A stretch of DNA of 64,000 nucleotides from Jatrophihabitans endophyticus (GTDB lineage: Bacteria; Actinomycetota; Actinomycetes; Mycobacteriales; Jatrophihabitantaceae): NCBI RefSeq assembly GCF_900129455.1, contig NZ_FQVU01000003.1, positions 248,001-312,000 of the forward strand. The letters are read 5' to 3'. This document shows, in pieces, positions 35,513 through 44,692 of the stretch. The first letter of the stretch is position 1. Each line of letters opens with the position of its first letter. Below the pieces are notes generated by a model. It was given only the letters and a program-made list of their open reading frames with translations, did not search any database and had not been told where the DNA came from. The translations under genes were made by a program, and so were the position numbers.

Positions 35513-36111
35513 TCCGCCTCCTCGAAGCACACGACTTCGAGGTGGTCGCGGCGGTGGACAACGGCCCGTCGCTGCTGCGCGAGCTCCTCGCCCAGCGCCC
35601 GGACGTCGCGGTCGTCGACGTCCGGCTGCCGCCGACGTTCACCGACGAGGGGCTGCAGGCCGCGATCGAGGCGCGGCGGCAGCGTCCCGGCCTCCCGGTG
35701 CTCGTGCTCTCGCAGTACGTCGAGCAGCTCTACGCGCGCGAACTGCTCGCCGACCGCTCCGGCGGCGTGGGCTACCTGCTCAAGGACCGCGTGTTCGACG
35801 TGGGCAAGTTCGTCGACGCCGTGCGCCAGGTCGCGGCCGGTGGCACCGCGATGGACCCGGAGGTCGTCGCGCAGCTGCTGACCCGTCGCTCGGCCTTCGA
35901 CGATCCGCTGTCGACGCTGTCACCGCGCGAGCGCGAGGTGCTCTCGTTGATGGCCGAGGGACGCTCCAACGCCGCCATCGCGGCCAAGCTCGTCGTCAGC
36001 GACAAGGCGGTCAGCAAGCACACGAACTCGATCTTCCTCAAGCTGCGACTGCCGCAGTCCGAGGACGACAACCGGCGCGTGCTCGCCGTGCTCGCCTACC
36101 TCGGCGGGTGA
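35464..36111 (+). CDS. Response regulator, NarL/FixJ family
   Basis: 215 residues. Receiver domain 1-120 with acidic pair ED near residue 7-8, phospho-Asp in VAVVDVRLPP, and Lys in YLLKDRVFD. A LuxR-type HTH near the end: LSPREREVLSLMAEGRSNAAIA...DKAVSKHTNSIF. It should bind DNA when phosphorylated by the kinase with which it overlaps. The GTG at 35464 lies inside the kinase gene. The target may be the divergent MMPL exporter. Confidence 0.95.
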   Translation: MRVVIAEDLALLRDGLIRLLEAHDFEVVAAVDNGPSLLRELLAQRPDVAVVDVRLPPTFTDEGLQAAIEARRQRPGLPVLVLSQYVEQLYARELLADRSGGVGYLLKDRVFDVGKFVDAVRQVAAGGTAMDPEVVAQLLTRRSAFDDPLSTLSPREREVLSLMAEGRSNAAIAAKLVVSDKAVSKHTNSIFLKLRLPQSEDDNRRVLAVLAYLGG

Positions 36112-36114
36112 CGC

Positions 36115-36852
36115 TCAGTACGCGCGGGTGCAGATGACGCCCTCCCGGCCGTACTGGACGTAGGTCTTCATCGGCGGCGGCCCGCAGGCGTCCTCGGAGG
36201 CGTCGCCGTACCGGCGGCGCACTGCGATCTCGTAACCCGTGTCGTTGGCGCGGGCGTCGGCGCAGTCGACGACCGCGAGCAGGGTCGGCGTGGCGGCCTG
36301 CGTGTAGCAGCGACCGATGAACAGATTCGGTGAGACGCAGGCGACCCGGCCCGCGGCGGTGCCGTCACCTCGCACCGCCGACATCGTGCGGTCGGCGAGC
36401 GTGAGCGGGCACCCCCGCAGGGTCTTGGCGATCTTGGTGACCCGCACCGAGGCCGCCGGGTCGGTGCACGAGCCGAGCGCGCGGATCGCCCGGTCGTCGG
36501 TGCCGGTCCCGCTGGGCACGAAGCACTCGCCGGCCTCGAGCGCGTAGATCTTCGCGTACGCCGACCTGATCTCGTGGTCCTCGTGCTTGCGGTGCAGCAG
36601 GTAGCCGACGTACGCACCGAGCCCGGCGAGGGTCAGGACGACGGCCAGGCTCACGATCAGCACGTCGCGGCGGTGGCTGCGCGGCGGCCGGCCACCGGTC
36701 GGCGGCACCCATCCGCCGGGCCCGGGCGGCGGCCCGTACTGCGGCGGCTGCGGTTGCCCGTACGGCGGGCCGTACGGCGGCGCGGGCGGATGCCCGTACT
36801 GCGGCGGCTGCGGTTGCCCGTACGGCGGGCCGTACGGCGGTCCTGCGGTCAT
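36115..36852 (-). CDS. Pro/Tyr/Gly-rich single-pass membrane protein
   Basis: 245 residues. The first 55 residues repeat PPYGPPYGQPQPPQYG, as in many actinobacterial membrane-anchored proteins, followed by a basic segment and one helix (about 62-85). The extracellular part has cysteines in GECFVPSG, GSCTDP, RGCPLT, VACVSP, GRCYTQ, VDCADA, DACGPP and VICTRAY, likely forming disulfides. This resembles LppU/SCO3897-type domains. Function unknown. Convergent with the response regulator, 3 nt apart. Confidence 0.82.
   Translation of the reverse strand: MTAGPPYGPPYGQPQPPQYGHPPAPPYGPPYGQPQPPQYGPPPGPGGWVPPTGGRPPRSHRRDVLIVSLAVVLTLAGLGAYVGYLLHRKHEDHEIRSAYAKIYALEAGECFVPSGTGTDDRAIRALGSCTDPAASVRVTKIAKTLRGCPLTLADRTMSAVRGDGTAAGRVACVSPNLFIGRCYTQAATPTLLAVVDCADARANDTGYEIAVRRRYGDASEDACGPPPMKTYVQYGREGVICTRAY
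36732..36840. repeat. 49-bp direct repeat with 60-bp period in the Pro/Tyr/Gly-rich gene
   Basis: 36732-36780 and 36792-36840 are identical, 49 bp each. The period of 60 encodes one 20-residue unit of the proline-rich N-terminal tail. The complete identity points to a recent duplication or ongoing gene conversion. Confidence 0.92.
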
Positions 36853-36882
36853 CGAGCCCTCCCCGACGTCGTGCGCAGGACG

Positions 36883-38541
<1,659 letters not shown>

Positions 38542-38619
38542 GGCATCTCCTCGGGTCGGGATACCGCTTTCATACCCCACGGATCGCGGTGACAGCCCGG
38601 CGACTGCGCGGTGGTGCGG

Positions 38620-39249
38620 TCAGATCTCGTCGCCGCGCTCGACCTGCGGTCCGGGCAGACGCCACTTGCGCGGCAGATAGGCGCGGCTGCCGGCGTAGAA
38701 ACCGATCGACATGTTCCCGCCGTCGGCCGAGCCGTAGCGCTCCCGCGCCAGCGTCCGGATCCGCCGCCCGGTCAGGTACCACTCGACGATCAGGCCGAGC
38801 AGCAGCGCGAGCACGACCGCCTGCAGGATCGCGAGCGCCGGGACGAGGGCGGTGATCACGAGCAGGGGGAACAGGATCAGCAGGTAGTTGCTGAACATGC
38901 GGCGCGAGTCGACCCAGTCGCGGGCGAGCTTGCGGGTCCGACCCTGGTCGCGCTTGGGGAGGACGGCGGGGTCGCCCCGCTTGAGGGCGGCGCGCTGCTC
39001 GGCCACCGTGCGCGGCTTGGCCGTCTTGGCGGCGGCGCGCTGCTCGCGGGCCTGCTCCTTCTGCCGGGCGTAGGCCTCCTTGCGCGTCTTGGGCGCGCTC
39101 ACCGGACCGCGCCGGCCCTGGGAGTCCCGACGCTTCGGGGTGGGGCGTCCCTTCCCCGCGGCGCCGCCCACCGCCGACTTGTCGAGCACCACCGGTTCGG
39201 CGGCGGCCTCGGCGTCGGCGGCGGACTTGTCGCGGCGGGAGAGCTTCAC
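38620..39249 (-). CDS. DUF3043 family membrane protein
   Basis: 209 residues. The first 120 are highly basic and Ala-rich (KTRKEAYARQKEQAREQRAAAK, low complexity, probably helical); two adjacent membrane helices lie at about 128-165; the short tail ends RKWRLPGPQVERGDEI. This is the DUF3043 architecture confined to actinobacteria. Function unknown. GTG 39249, MKLSRRD start. Lies downstream of nadA on the same strand. Confidence 0.88.
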   Translation of the reverse strand: MKLSRRDKSAADAEAAAEPVVLDKSAVGGAAGKGRPTPKRRDSQGRRGPVSAPKTRKEAYARQKEQAREQRAAAKTAKPRTVAEQRAALKRGDPAVLPKRDQGRTRKLARDWVDSRRMFSNYLLILFPLLVITALVPALAILQAVVLALLLGLIVEWYLTGRRIRTLARERYGSADGGNMSIGFYAGSRAYLPRKWRLPGPQVERGDEI

Positions 39250-39282
39250 GCGCGCAGTCTACGTCCGCGGTCGGGTCGCCCG

Positions 39283-40458
39283 TCAGGGCAGCGCGAGCAT
39301 CCGGTCGAGCGCCAGCCGGGCGTTCTCGGCCGTCCGCGGCTCGACCGCGATGCGGTTGACGACGTCACCGGCGGCGAGCGTCTCGAGCTGCCGGACGAGG
39401 TGGGGCAGGTCGATGCGGTTCATCGTCGAGCAGTAGCAGACGGTGCGGTCGAGGAAGACGATCCGCTTGTCCGGGTGCCGGTTGGCGAGCCGGCGCACCA
39501 GGTTCAGCTCGGTGCCGAGCGCCCACGCAGAGCCGGCCGGTGCGGCGTCCAGGGTCTGGATGATGAACTCGGTCGAGCCGACGAGGTCGGCGCCGAGCAC
39601 GACGTCGTGGCGGCACTCGGGGTGGACCAGCACGGTCACGCCGGGGACCCGCTCGCGGACCTCGACGACGCTGCTCGCGGCGAAGCGGCCGTGCACCGAG
39701 CAGTGGCCCTGCCAGAGGATCATGGTGGCGTCGCGCAGCTGCTCGCGGGTGAGCCCGCCGTCGCGCTTGTGGGGGTTGTAGACCACGCAGTCGGACAGCT
39801 GCAGCCCGAGCTCGAGCACGGCGGTGTTGCGGCCGAGGTGCTGGTCGGGCATGAAGAGCACCTTCTGGCCGCGCTCCAGCGCCCAGCGCAGCGCCCGCTC
39901 GGCGTTGGACGACGTGCACACGGTGCCGCCGTGCTCGCCGGTGAACGCCTTGATCGCGGCCGTCGAGTTCATGTAGGTGACCGGGACGGTGACGTCGGCG
40001 ACGCCCGCGTCGGCCAGCACGTCCCAGGCCTCGACGACCTGCTGGTACTCGGCCATGTCGGCCATCGAGCAGCCGGCGGCGAGGTCGGGCAGGACGACCT
40101 GCTGCTCGGCGCCGGTCAGGATGTCGGCCGACTCGGCCATGAAGTGGACGCCGCAGAAGACCACGTACTCGGCGTCGGGTCGGGCCGCCGCGTCGCGGGC
40201 CAGCTTGAACGAGTCGCCGGTGACGTCGGCGAAGCGGATGACCTCGTCGCGCTGGTAGTGGTGCCCGAGCACGAACGCCCGGTCGCCGAGTGCCGCCCGG
40301 GCGGCCTCGGCCCGCTCGACCAGCCGCGGGTCCGACGCCGGCGGCAGCTCCCCGGGGCAGTCGACGCCACGCTCGGCGGCCGGGTCGCTGCCCCGCCCCA
40401 GCAGCAGCAGCGCCAGCGGGGACGACGCCGGTTCGGTGAACGACTCCGTGGTGGTCAC
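39283..40458 (-). CDS. nadA: Quinolinate synthase
   Basis: 391 residues. Condenses iminoaspartate with dihydroxyacetone phosphate to quinolinate for NAD synthesis. The three [4Fe-4S] ligands are likely the Cys in VFCGVHFMAE, the Cys in CTSSNAE and that in HPECRHD. LGHHYQRDEVIRFADVTGDS is the conserved first motif. nadB and nadC are not next to it. The start is GTG 40458. A palindrome in the 65-nt divergent region is a candidate operator. Confidence 0.96.
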   Translation of the reverse strand: MTTTESFTEPASSPLALLLLGRGSDPAAERGVDCPGELPPASDPRLVERAEAARAALGDRAFVLGHHYQRDEVIRFADVTGDSFKLARDAAARPDAEYVVFCGVHFMAESADILTGAEQQVVLPDLAAGCSMADMAEYQQVVEAWDVLADAGVADVTVPVTYMNSTAAIKAFTGEHGGTVCTSSNAERALRWALERGQKVLFMPDQHLGRNTAVLELGLQLSDCVVYNPHKRDGGLTREQLRDATMILWQGHCSVHGRFAASSVVEVRERVPGVTVLVHPECRHDVVLGADLVGSTEFIIQTLDAAPAGSAWALGTELNLVRRLANRHPDKRIVFLDRTVCYCSTMNRIDLPHLVRQLETLAAGDVVNRIAVEPRTAENARLALDRMLALP

Positions 40459-40487
40459 GACGCCCAGCGTAGCCGTTCCGGCAGTAG

Positions 40488-40502
40488 CGGAGGAATCCTC
40501 CG
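40488..40502. promoter_or_regulatory. 15-bp palindrome between nadA and the aldo/keto reductase
   Basis: CGGAGGAATCCTCCG is a perfect inverted repeat around a central A, placed about 30 nt from the nadA start and 22 nt from the reductase start. A TACGGT -10-like box 6 nt before the GTG at 40524 suggests a leaderless reductase message. The position suits a repressor acting on both genes; the regulator is not known. Confidence 0.45.
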
Positions 40503-40523
40503 TTTCGGTGGTACGGTGGGGTC

Positions 40524-41384
40524 GTGGACACCGGACGGCTGGGGCGTCACACCGTGAACCGCGTCGGCTTCGGCGCCATGCAGCTCGAGCACGCCGACCA
40601 CGCGACCGCGGTCGCGGTCCTGCGTCGCGCGGTGGGTCTCGGTGTCGACCACGTCGACACCGCCGACTTCTACGGCGAGGACGGCCTGGTGAACGGCCTG
40701 CTGCGCCAGGCGCTGCACCCCTACGACGGCATCGCCGTCGCCACCAAGGTCGGCGCGGTGCGGGCGGGGGGCTCGCTCGTCGCGGCCCAACGGCCGGCGC
40801 AGTTGCGCGACCAGGTCGAGGCGAACCTGCGCCGGCTCGACACCGACCGGCTCGCCGTCGTGAACCTGCGACGCGTCGACGGCGGTGCCGGCATCCGGGC
40901 GACGGGTGACCAGGTCGTGCCGATCCAGGACCAGCTCGCCGAGCTCGTCGCGATGCGCGACGAGGGCAAGCTCGACGGCATCGGGCTCAGCAACGTGTCC
41001 CGCGAGCAGCTTCGCGTGGCCGAGGCCGCGGGCATCGTGTGCGTCCAGAACCACTACAGCCTGCTCGAACGCGCCGACGACGACCTGCTCGCCGACGCCG
41101 CGGCGCGCGACGTCGCCTGGGTGCCGTTCTTCCCCCTGGGCTCGGGGTTCGCCGGGCGCCCCAAGGTCACCGACCTGCCCGAGGTGCGCGCGACGGCGCA
41201 GCGGTTCGGGGCGACGCCTGCGCAGGTGGGTCTCGCGTGGTTGCTGGCGCGCGACCCGCACGTGTTGCTCATTCCCGGGACGGGCAGCGTCGACCACCTG
41301 GGCGAGAACGTCGCGGCGGCCGGACTCGAACTGGACGACGCCGCGATCGCTGCGTTGTCCCGCTCGGCACGTACAGTGGAATAG
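40524..41384 (+). CDS. Aldo/keto reductase
   Basis: 286 residues, (beta/alpha)8 AKR fold. Active-site Asp and Tyr in DTADFYGEDG, Lys in ATKVGAV, His replaced or displaced in LAVVNLRRVDG, NADPH loop IPGTGSVDHLGEN. It probably reduces aldehydes or ketones with NADPH; substrate unknown. The GTG start at 40524 gives DTGRLGRHTVNRVGFG, the usual N-terminus. Divergent from nadA across a palindrome. Confidence 0.92.
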   Translation: MDTGRLGRHTVNRVGFGAMQLEHADHATAVAVLRRAVGLGVDHVDTADFYGEDGLVNGLLRQALHPYDGIAVATKVGAVRAGGSLVAAQRPAQLRDQVEANLRRLDTDRLAVVNLRRVDGGAGIRATGDQVVPIQDQLAELVAMRDEGKLDGIGLSNVSREQLRVAEAAGIVCVQNHYSLLERADDDLLADAAARDVAWVPFFPLGSGFAGRPKVTDLPEVRATAQRFGATPAQVGLAWLLARDPHVLLIPGTGSVDHLGENVAAAGLELDDAAIAALSRSARTVE

Positions 41385-41440
41385 CGCCCGGAGTCGTCCG
41401 GTTGCAGCAGGACACTTGTACCCGATCCGTGGGGAGCGAC

Positions 41441-41824
41441 ATGACCAGCACCGAGACCCCCGTCGAGCTGTCCACGGCCCCGGCCGAGGCGCCCAGCAAC
41501 GACGTCCAGCTCACCGAGACGGCCGCGACCAAGGTCCGCGCCCTGCTGGACCAGGAGGGTCGCGACGACCTCCGGCTGCGCATCGCGGTGCAGCCGGGTG
41601 GCTGCTCGGGCATGCAGTACCAGCTGTTCTTCGACGAGCGCGCCCTCGACGGCGACGTCGAGCTCGAGCCGCACGGCGTCCCGGTCGTCGTCGACCGGAT
41701 GAGCGCGCCGTACCTCGGCGGTGCAGTGGTCGACTTCACCGACACCATCGAGCAGCAGGGCTTCACCATCGACAACCCGAACGCCCAGGGCGGCTGCGCC
41801 TGCGGCAACAGCTTCTGCGGCTGA
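41441..41824 (+). CDS. erpA: Iron-sulfur cluster insertion protein (A-type, HesB/IscA family)
   Basis: 127 residues. An N-terminal Thr/Ala/Pro extension of about 20 residues precedes the A-type carrier domain with the three cluster ligands in GGCSGMQY and GGCACGNSFCG. It delivers Fe-S clusters to client proteins; LipA, NadA and the Rieske protein in this window are all Fe-S proteins. ATG 41441 with GGGGAGCG upstream. A terminator follows. The same gene flanks adoK in mycobacteria (recalled Rv2204c). Confidence 0.93.
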   Translation: MTSTETPVELSTAPAEAPSNDVQLTETAATKVRALLDQEGRDDLRLRIAVQPGGCSGMQYQLFFDERALDGDVELEPHGVPVVVDRMSAPYLGGAVVDFTDTIEQQGFTIDNPNAQGGCACGNSFCG

Positions 41825-41841
41825 CGCACCTCGACACCGGG

Positions 41842-41872
41842 ACGGACGGCGCGTCAGCGCCGTCCGTTTCGT
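41842..41872 (+). terminator. Rho-independent-like terminator after erpA
   Basis: Perfect 11-bp stem ACGGACGGCGC with its complement around a GTCA loop, followed by TTCGT. It separates erpA from the PfkB kinase gene. Confidence 0.75.
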
Positions 41873-41906
41873 GTCTTCGCCGACCGATTGGGTAGCGTCT
41901 CCTCCC

Positions 41907-42881
41907 ATGCCGACCCTCGTCGCCGGATCCATCGCCTCCGACCACCTCATGCACTTCCCGGGGAAGTTCTCCGAGCAGCTGCTGGCCGAGCACCTGCACA
42001 AGGTGTCGCTGTCGTTCCTGGTCGACGAGCTCGACGTCCGCCGCGGCGGCGTCGCCCCCAACATCTGCTATGGCATGGCGCAGCTCGGCGCATCGCCGGT
42101 GCTCGTCGGCAACGTCGGCAAGGACTTCGACGACTACCGCGCCTTCCTCGAGCAGGCCGGCGTCGACTGCAGCCACGTCCGGGTCTCCGAGACCAAGCAC
42201 ACCGCGCGCTTCGTCTGCACCACCGACGAGGAGCTCAACCAGATCGGCTCGTTCTACGCCGGTGCCATGGGCGAGGCCGTCGACATCGACATCGCCCCGA
42301 TCTGGGACGTGACCGGCGCCGACCTCGCCGTCATCAGCGCCTACGACCCGGCGGCGATGGTGCAGCACTCCGCCGAGTGCCGCGACAAGGGTCTCCGCTT
42401 CGTCGCCGACCCGTCGCAGCAGATCACCCGCATGGACGGCGACGCGCTCAAGGCCCTGATCGAGGGCGCTGACCTGCTGTTCACCAACGACTACGAGAAG
42501 AACCTGCTCGAGTCCAAGACCGGCTACACCGAGGCCGACGTGCAGGCGCAGGTCGCCGTCCGCGTCACCACGCTCGGGTCGAAGGGCGTCGAGATCGTGG
42601 GTCACGACTTCGACCCCGTCCACGTCCCGGTCGCCAAGGAGCGCTCCAAGACCGACCCCACGGGCGTCGGCGACGCGTTCCGCGCCGGCTTCCTCACCGC
42701 CCGCGGCGACTGGGGGCTGTCCTGGGAGCGGTCGGCCGAGGTCGGCAGCCTGCTGGCCACCATGGTGCTCGAGAGCGTGGGGACGCAGGAGTACACGGTG
42801 GAGAAGGACGAGTTCACCCGCCGGCTGGCCGAGTCCTACGGCGACGACTGCGCCGCCGAGATCGAGCCGCACCTGAAGTAG
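41907..42881 (+). CDS. PfkB-family carbohydrate/adenosine kinase
   Basis: 324 residues. Ribokinase fold: N-terminal RRGGVAPNICYGMAQLG binds substrate; C-terminal DPTGVGDAFRAGF has the catalytic Asp and anion hole. In position and likeness it matches the mycobacterial adenosine kinase (recalled Rv2202c), which phosphorylates adenosine in purine salvage; substrate remains an inference. ATG 41907, TAGCGT -10-like box about 15 nt upstream. Confidence 0.9.
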   Translation: MPTLVAGSIASDHLMHFPGKFSEQLLAEHLHKVSLSFLVDELDVRRGGVAPNICYGMAQLGASPVLVGNVGKDFDDYRAFLEQAGVDCSHVRVSETKHTARFVCTTDEELNQIGSFYAGAMGEAVDIDIAPIWDVTGADLAVISAYDPAAMVQHSAECRDKGLRFVADPSQQITRMDGDALKALIEGADLLFTNDYEKNLLESKTGYTEADVQAQVAVRVTTLGSKGVEIVGHDFDPVHVPVAKERSKTDPTGVGDAFRAGFLTARGDWGLSWERSAEVGSLLATMVLESVGTQEYTVEKDEFTRRLAESYGDDCAAEIEPHLK

Positions 42882-42887
42882 GCCCCG

Positions 42888-43079
42888 GTGTCCGCGTTCG
42901 CCCTGGTGTGGGGCGTGGTGCTGGTCGTGGCGGGGCTGGCCCTGGCGAGCTGGGGCTGGCGTCGACTGCGCACGCGCCCCGGCTGGGGTGGCCGGTACGG
43001 CAAGGGCAGCCTCGTGACGCTCGTCGGCGCGTTCGTCGCGCTGGCCGGTGTCGTCGACGTGGTGCTCGCGCTGGAGTGA
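42888..43079 (+). CDS. Small two-helix membrane protein
   Basis: 63 residues. Two hydrophobic helices (about 5-22 and 42-60) joined by a basic loop RRLRTRPGWGGRYGKG. The GTG start at 42888 lies 6 nt behind the kinase stop, so it is likely in the same transcript. The 3' end almost touches the convergent ESX-like gene. No family recognised. Confidence 0.65.
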   Translation: MSAFALVWGVVLVVAGLALASWGWRRLRTRPGWGGRYGKGSLVTLVGAFVALAGVVDVVLALE

Positions 43080-43082
43080 CGC

Positions 43083-44159
43083 TCAGTTCTTGATGTCGGC
43101 GATCAGCTTCTGGTAGCTCGCGCTCTGCGCGTGCGCGACCATCGCCGCGGCACCGAGCCGGGCCGCGGCCGCTGCCATCTCGACCCCGATCGACGCGATC
43201 GTCATCGCCGCCTCGGTCTCGATGACCCCCGCGGCGACGCCCAGCGACGCCCCGAACGTCACGGCCGCGAACGACGTGCCGAGCGCGGCCTCGAACACCG
43301 CCTCCATGACGAAGCCGACTATGTGGTCGAAGACGTGGGAGCGGACGTCGCCGAGCACCGAGCCGATCATGAGGATGTCGCCGGAGATCTCGACGCTGCG
43401 CGTGCCGGAGCCGACGGCGAGCTGCACGAGGCTGTCCGCGGCGCCGCGGTAGACGTCGGAGGCACCCGGCTCGTCCCACGTCGCCGGGGTGATCTGCGCG
43501 AGCGAGGCGGCGTACGTGTGGGCCGTCTCGGACAGGTACTGCCCGATCTGTTCGTACGTCGCCGACGCGTCCTGCAGGGCGCCGGGGTCGCCGAGCAGCC
43601 AGTCCAGCAGCTCCTTCGCCGGCCAGATGAGGTCGATGATGAGACCGGCGAGCTCGCCGAAGACGTTGCCGACCGGGTCCAGGGCGTAGCCCAGGACGTC
43701 CAACGCGAGGCCGACCGCGCCGAGCACGACCGGGATGGACCCGGCCTCGGCGTACTGCGGGCAATTGGACGCGAACTGGCCGATGTCGCCCGAGATCCCC
43801 ATGTCGGGGAAGTCGTTGATCGACTTGGGGGCGTGGAAGAGGTCGGGGTCGGTGATCGACGTCTTCGTCTTGTCGATCAGCTCGACGTTCGCCTGCTCGG
43901 TGATCCGGTGGATCTGCACCGTGGAGTCGATGCGCTTCTTCACGTCGTCGGCGCGCTCGGACAGCGTCTGGACGGACGTGCCGAAGTCGTCCAGCTTGCC
44001 CGTCATCGGCGTGAAGATCAGGATGCCCAGGCCGCCGAGGGCGATCGTCGTCCACGTGGAGTCGTGCATCGCATGGGTCTCGGCGTTGTCGAGCTGCGTG
44101 GCGAACAGGTGCACGTGCTGGGCGTGCTCGGCGACGACCTCGGGATTGAAGGTGACCAC
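43083..44159 (-). CDS. ESX/WXG-like helical protein, putative type VII secretion substrate
   Basis: 358 residues. Residues 1-105 are a helical WXG100-like unit (HAMHDSTWTT; then long amphipathic helices ending QIHRITEQANVELIDK). The middle (about 145-180) is hydrophobic and Gly-rich. A second helical unit (about 190-260) includes ATWDEPGASDVYRGAA. The C-terminal third is Ala-rich helix with no recognisable toxin motif. No signal peptide. The GTG at 44159 lies 2 nt behind the YbaB-like gene, a pairing common around ESX loci. No EccC-type ATPase is in the window. Confidence 0.65.
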   Translation of the reverse strand: MVTFNPEVVAEHAQHVHLFATQLDNAETHAMHDSTWTTIALGGLGILIFTPMTGKLDDFGTSVQTLSERADDVKKRIDSTVQIHRITEQANVELIDKTKTSITDPDLFHAPKSINDFPDMGISGDIGQFASNCPQYAEAGSIPVVLGAVGLALDVLGYALDPVGNVFGELAGLIIDLIWPAKELLDWLLGDPGALQDASATYEQIGQYLSETAHTYAASLAQITPATWDEPGASDVYRGAADSLVQLAVGSGTRSVEISGDILMIGSVLGDVRSHVFDHIVGFVMEAVFEAALGTSFAAVTFGASLGVAAGVIETEAAMTIASIGVEMAAAAARLGAAAMVAHAQSASYQKLIADIKN

Positions 44160-44161
44160 GG

Positions 44162-44584
44162 TCAGCGCTCCTCGTTCGACGGCTCGGTGTCCGGTGGGGT
44201 GTCGGGCACGAGCTCGGCCATCAGGCGGGCCGTGCGCTCGTCGCCGAGCGCCGCGGTCGCGATCTCACGGGTGCGTGCGGCAGCCTGCTCGGTGGCGAGG
44301 TGGTAGGCCTCCATGACCGACGCGGCGATCATGGCCGGCCCCATGCCCTTGGCCCGGTCGCTGAGCCGCACCGAGCGCAACGTGCCGGCGGCCTGCACGG
44401 TCACCGTCGCGACGCCGTTGCGCGAACGCGCCTCCACGACGTTGGCGGCGATCTCGGCGCCGAGGCGCTGCGCCCGAGCGCGGGCGTCCTGCACCCGGGC
44501 GGCGGTCTCCTGCTGCAGGTCCTCGGCCGACTTGAGCGAGCCGTCGGCCTTGAGGAGGCTGAAGTTCTGCAGCGGCGAGCCCAT
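44162..44584 (-). CDS. YbaB/EbfC family protein
   Basis: 140 residues. Central YbaB-like domain: a long helix (LQQETAARVQDARARAQRLG), strand-rich part VEARSRNGVATVTVQAAGTLRSV, then a second helix (GPAMIAASVMEAYHLATEQ); acidic tail. YbaB proteins bind DNA non-specifically, but the divergent group next to WXG100 genes may have another task. ATG 44584 with GGAAGGGAA upstream. Two-gene unit with the ESX-like protein. Confidence 0.8.
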   Translation of the reverse strand: MGSPLQNFSLLKADGSLKSAEDLQQETAARVQDARARAQRLGAEIAANVVEARSRNGVATVTVQAAGTLRSVRLSDRAKGMGPAMIAASVMEAYHLATEQAAARTREIATAALGDERTARLMAELVPDTPPDTEPSNEER

Positions 44585-44669
44585 GGTTCCCTTCCGTCCG
44601 GGATCGTGGCGCGGCGTGACACGCCCGCGGTGGCCGGAGCCTAACGAGCGCCCCGGCCGCCCCGGAATG

Positions 44670-44691
44670 GGCAGCTCTCCCCGCGGCTGCC
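44670..44691 (-). terminator. Short hairpin just behind asnB
   Basis: A 6-bp stem GGCAGC/GCTGCC with a 10-nt loop, next to the asnB stop at 44693. Modest strength and no T-tract, but well placed. Confidence 0.35.
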
Positions 44692-44692
44692 G

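Noticed and set aside
42888-43079. The 63-residue frame as chance
   Set aside because: Considered spurious because short, but it has two clear membrane helices, proper spacing behind the kinase stop and no competing frame, so it was kept at moderate confidence.
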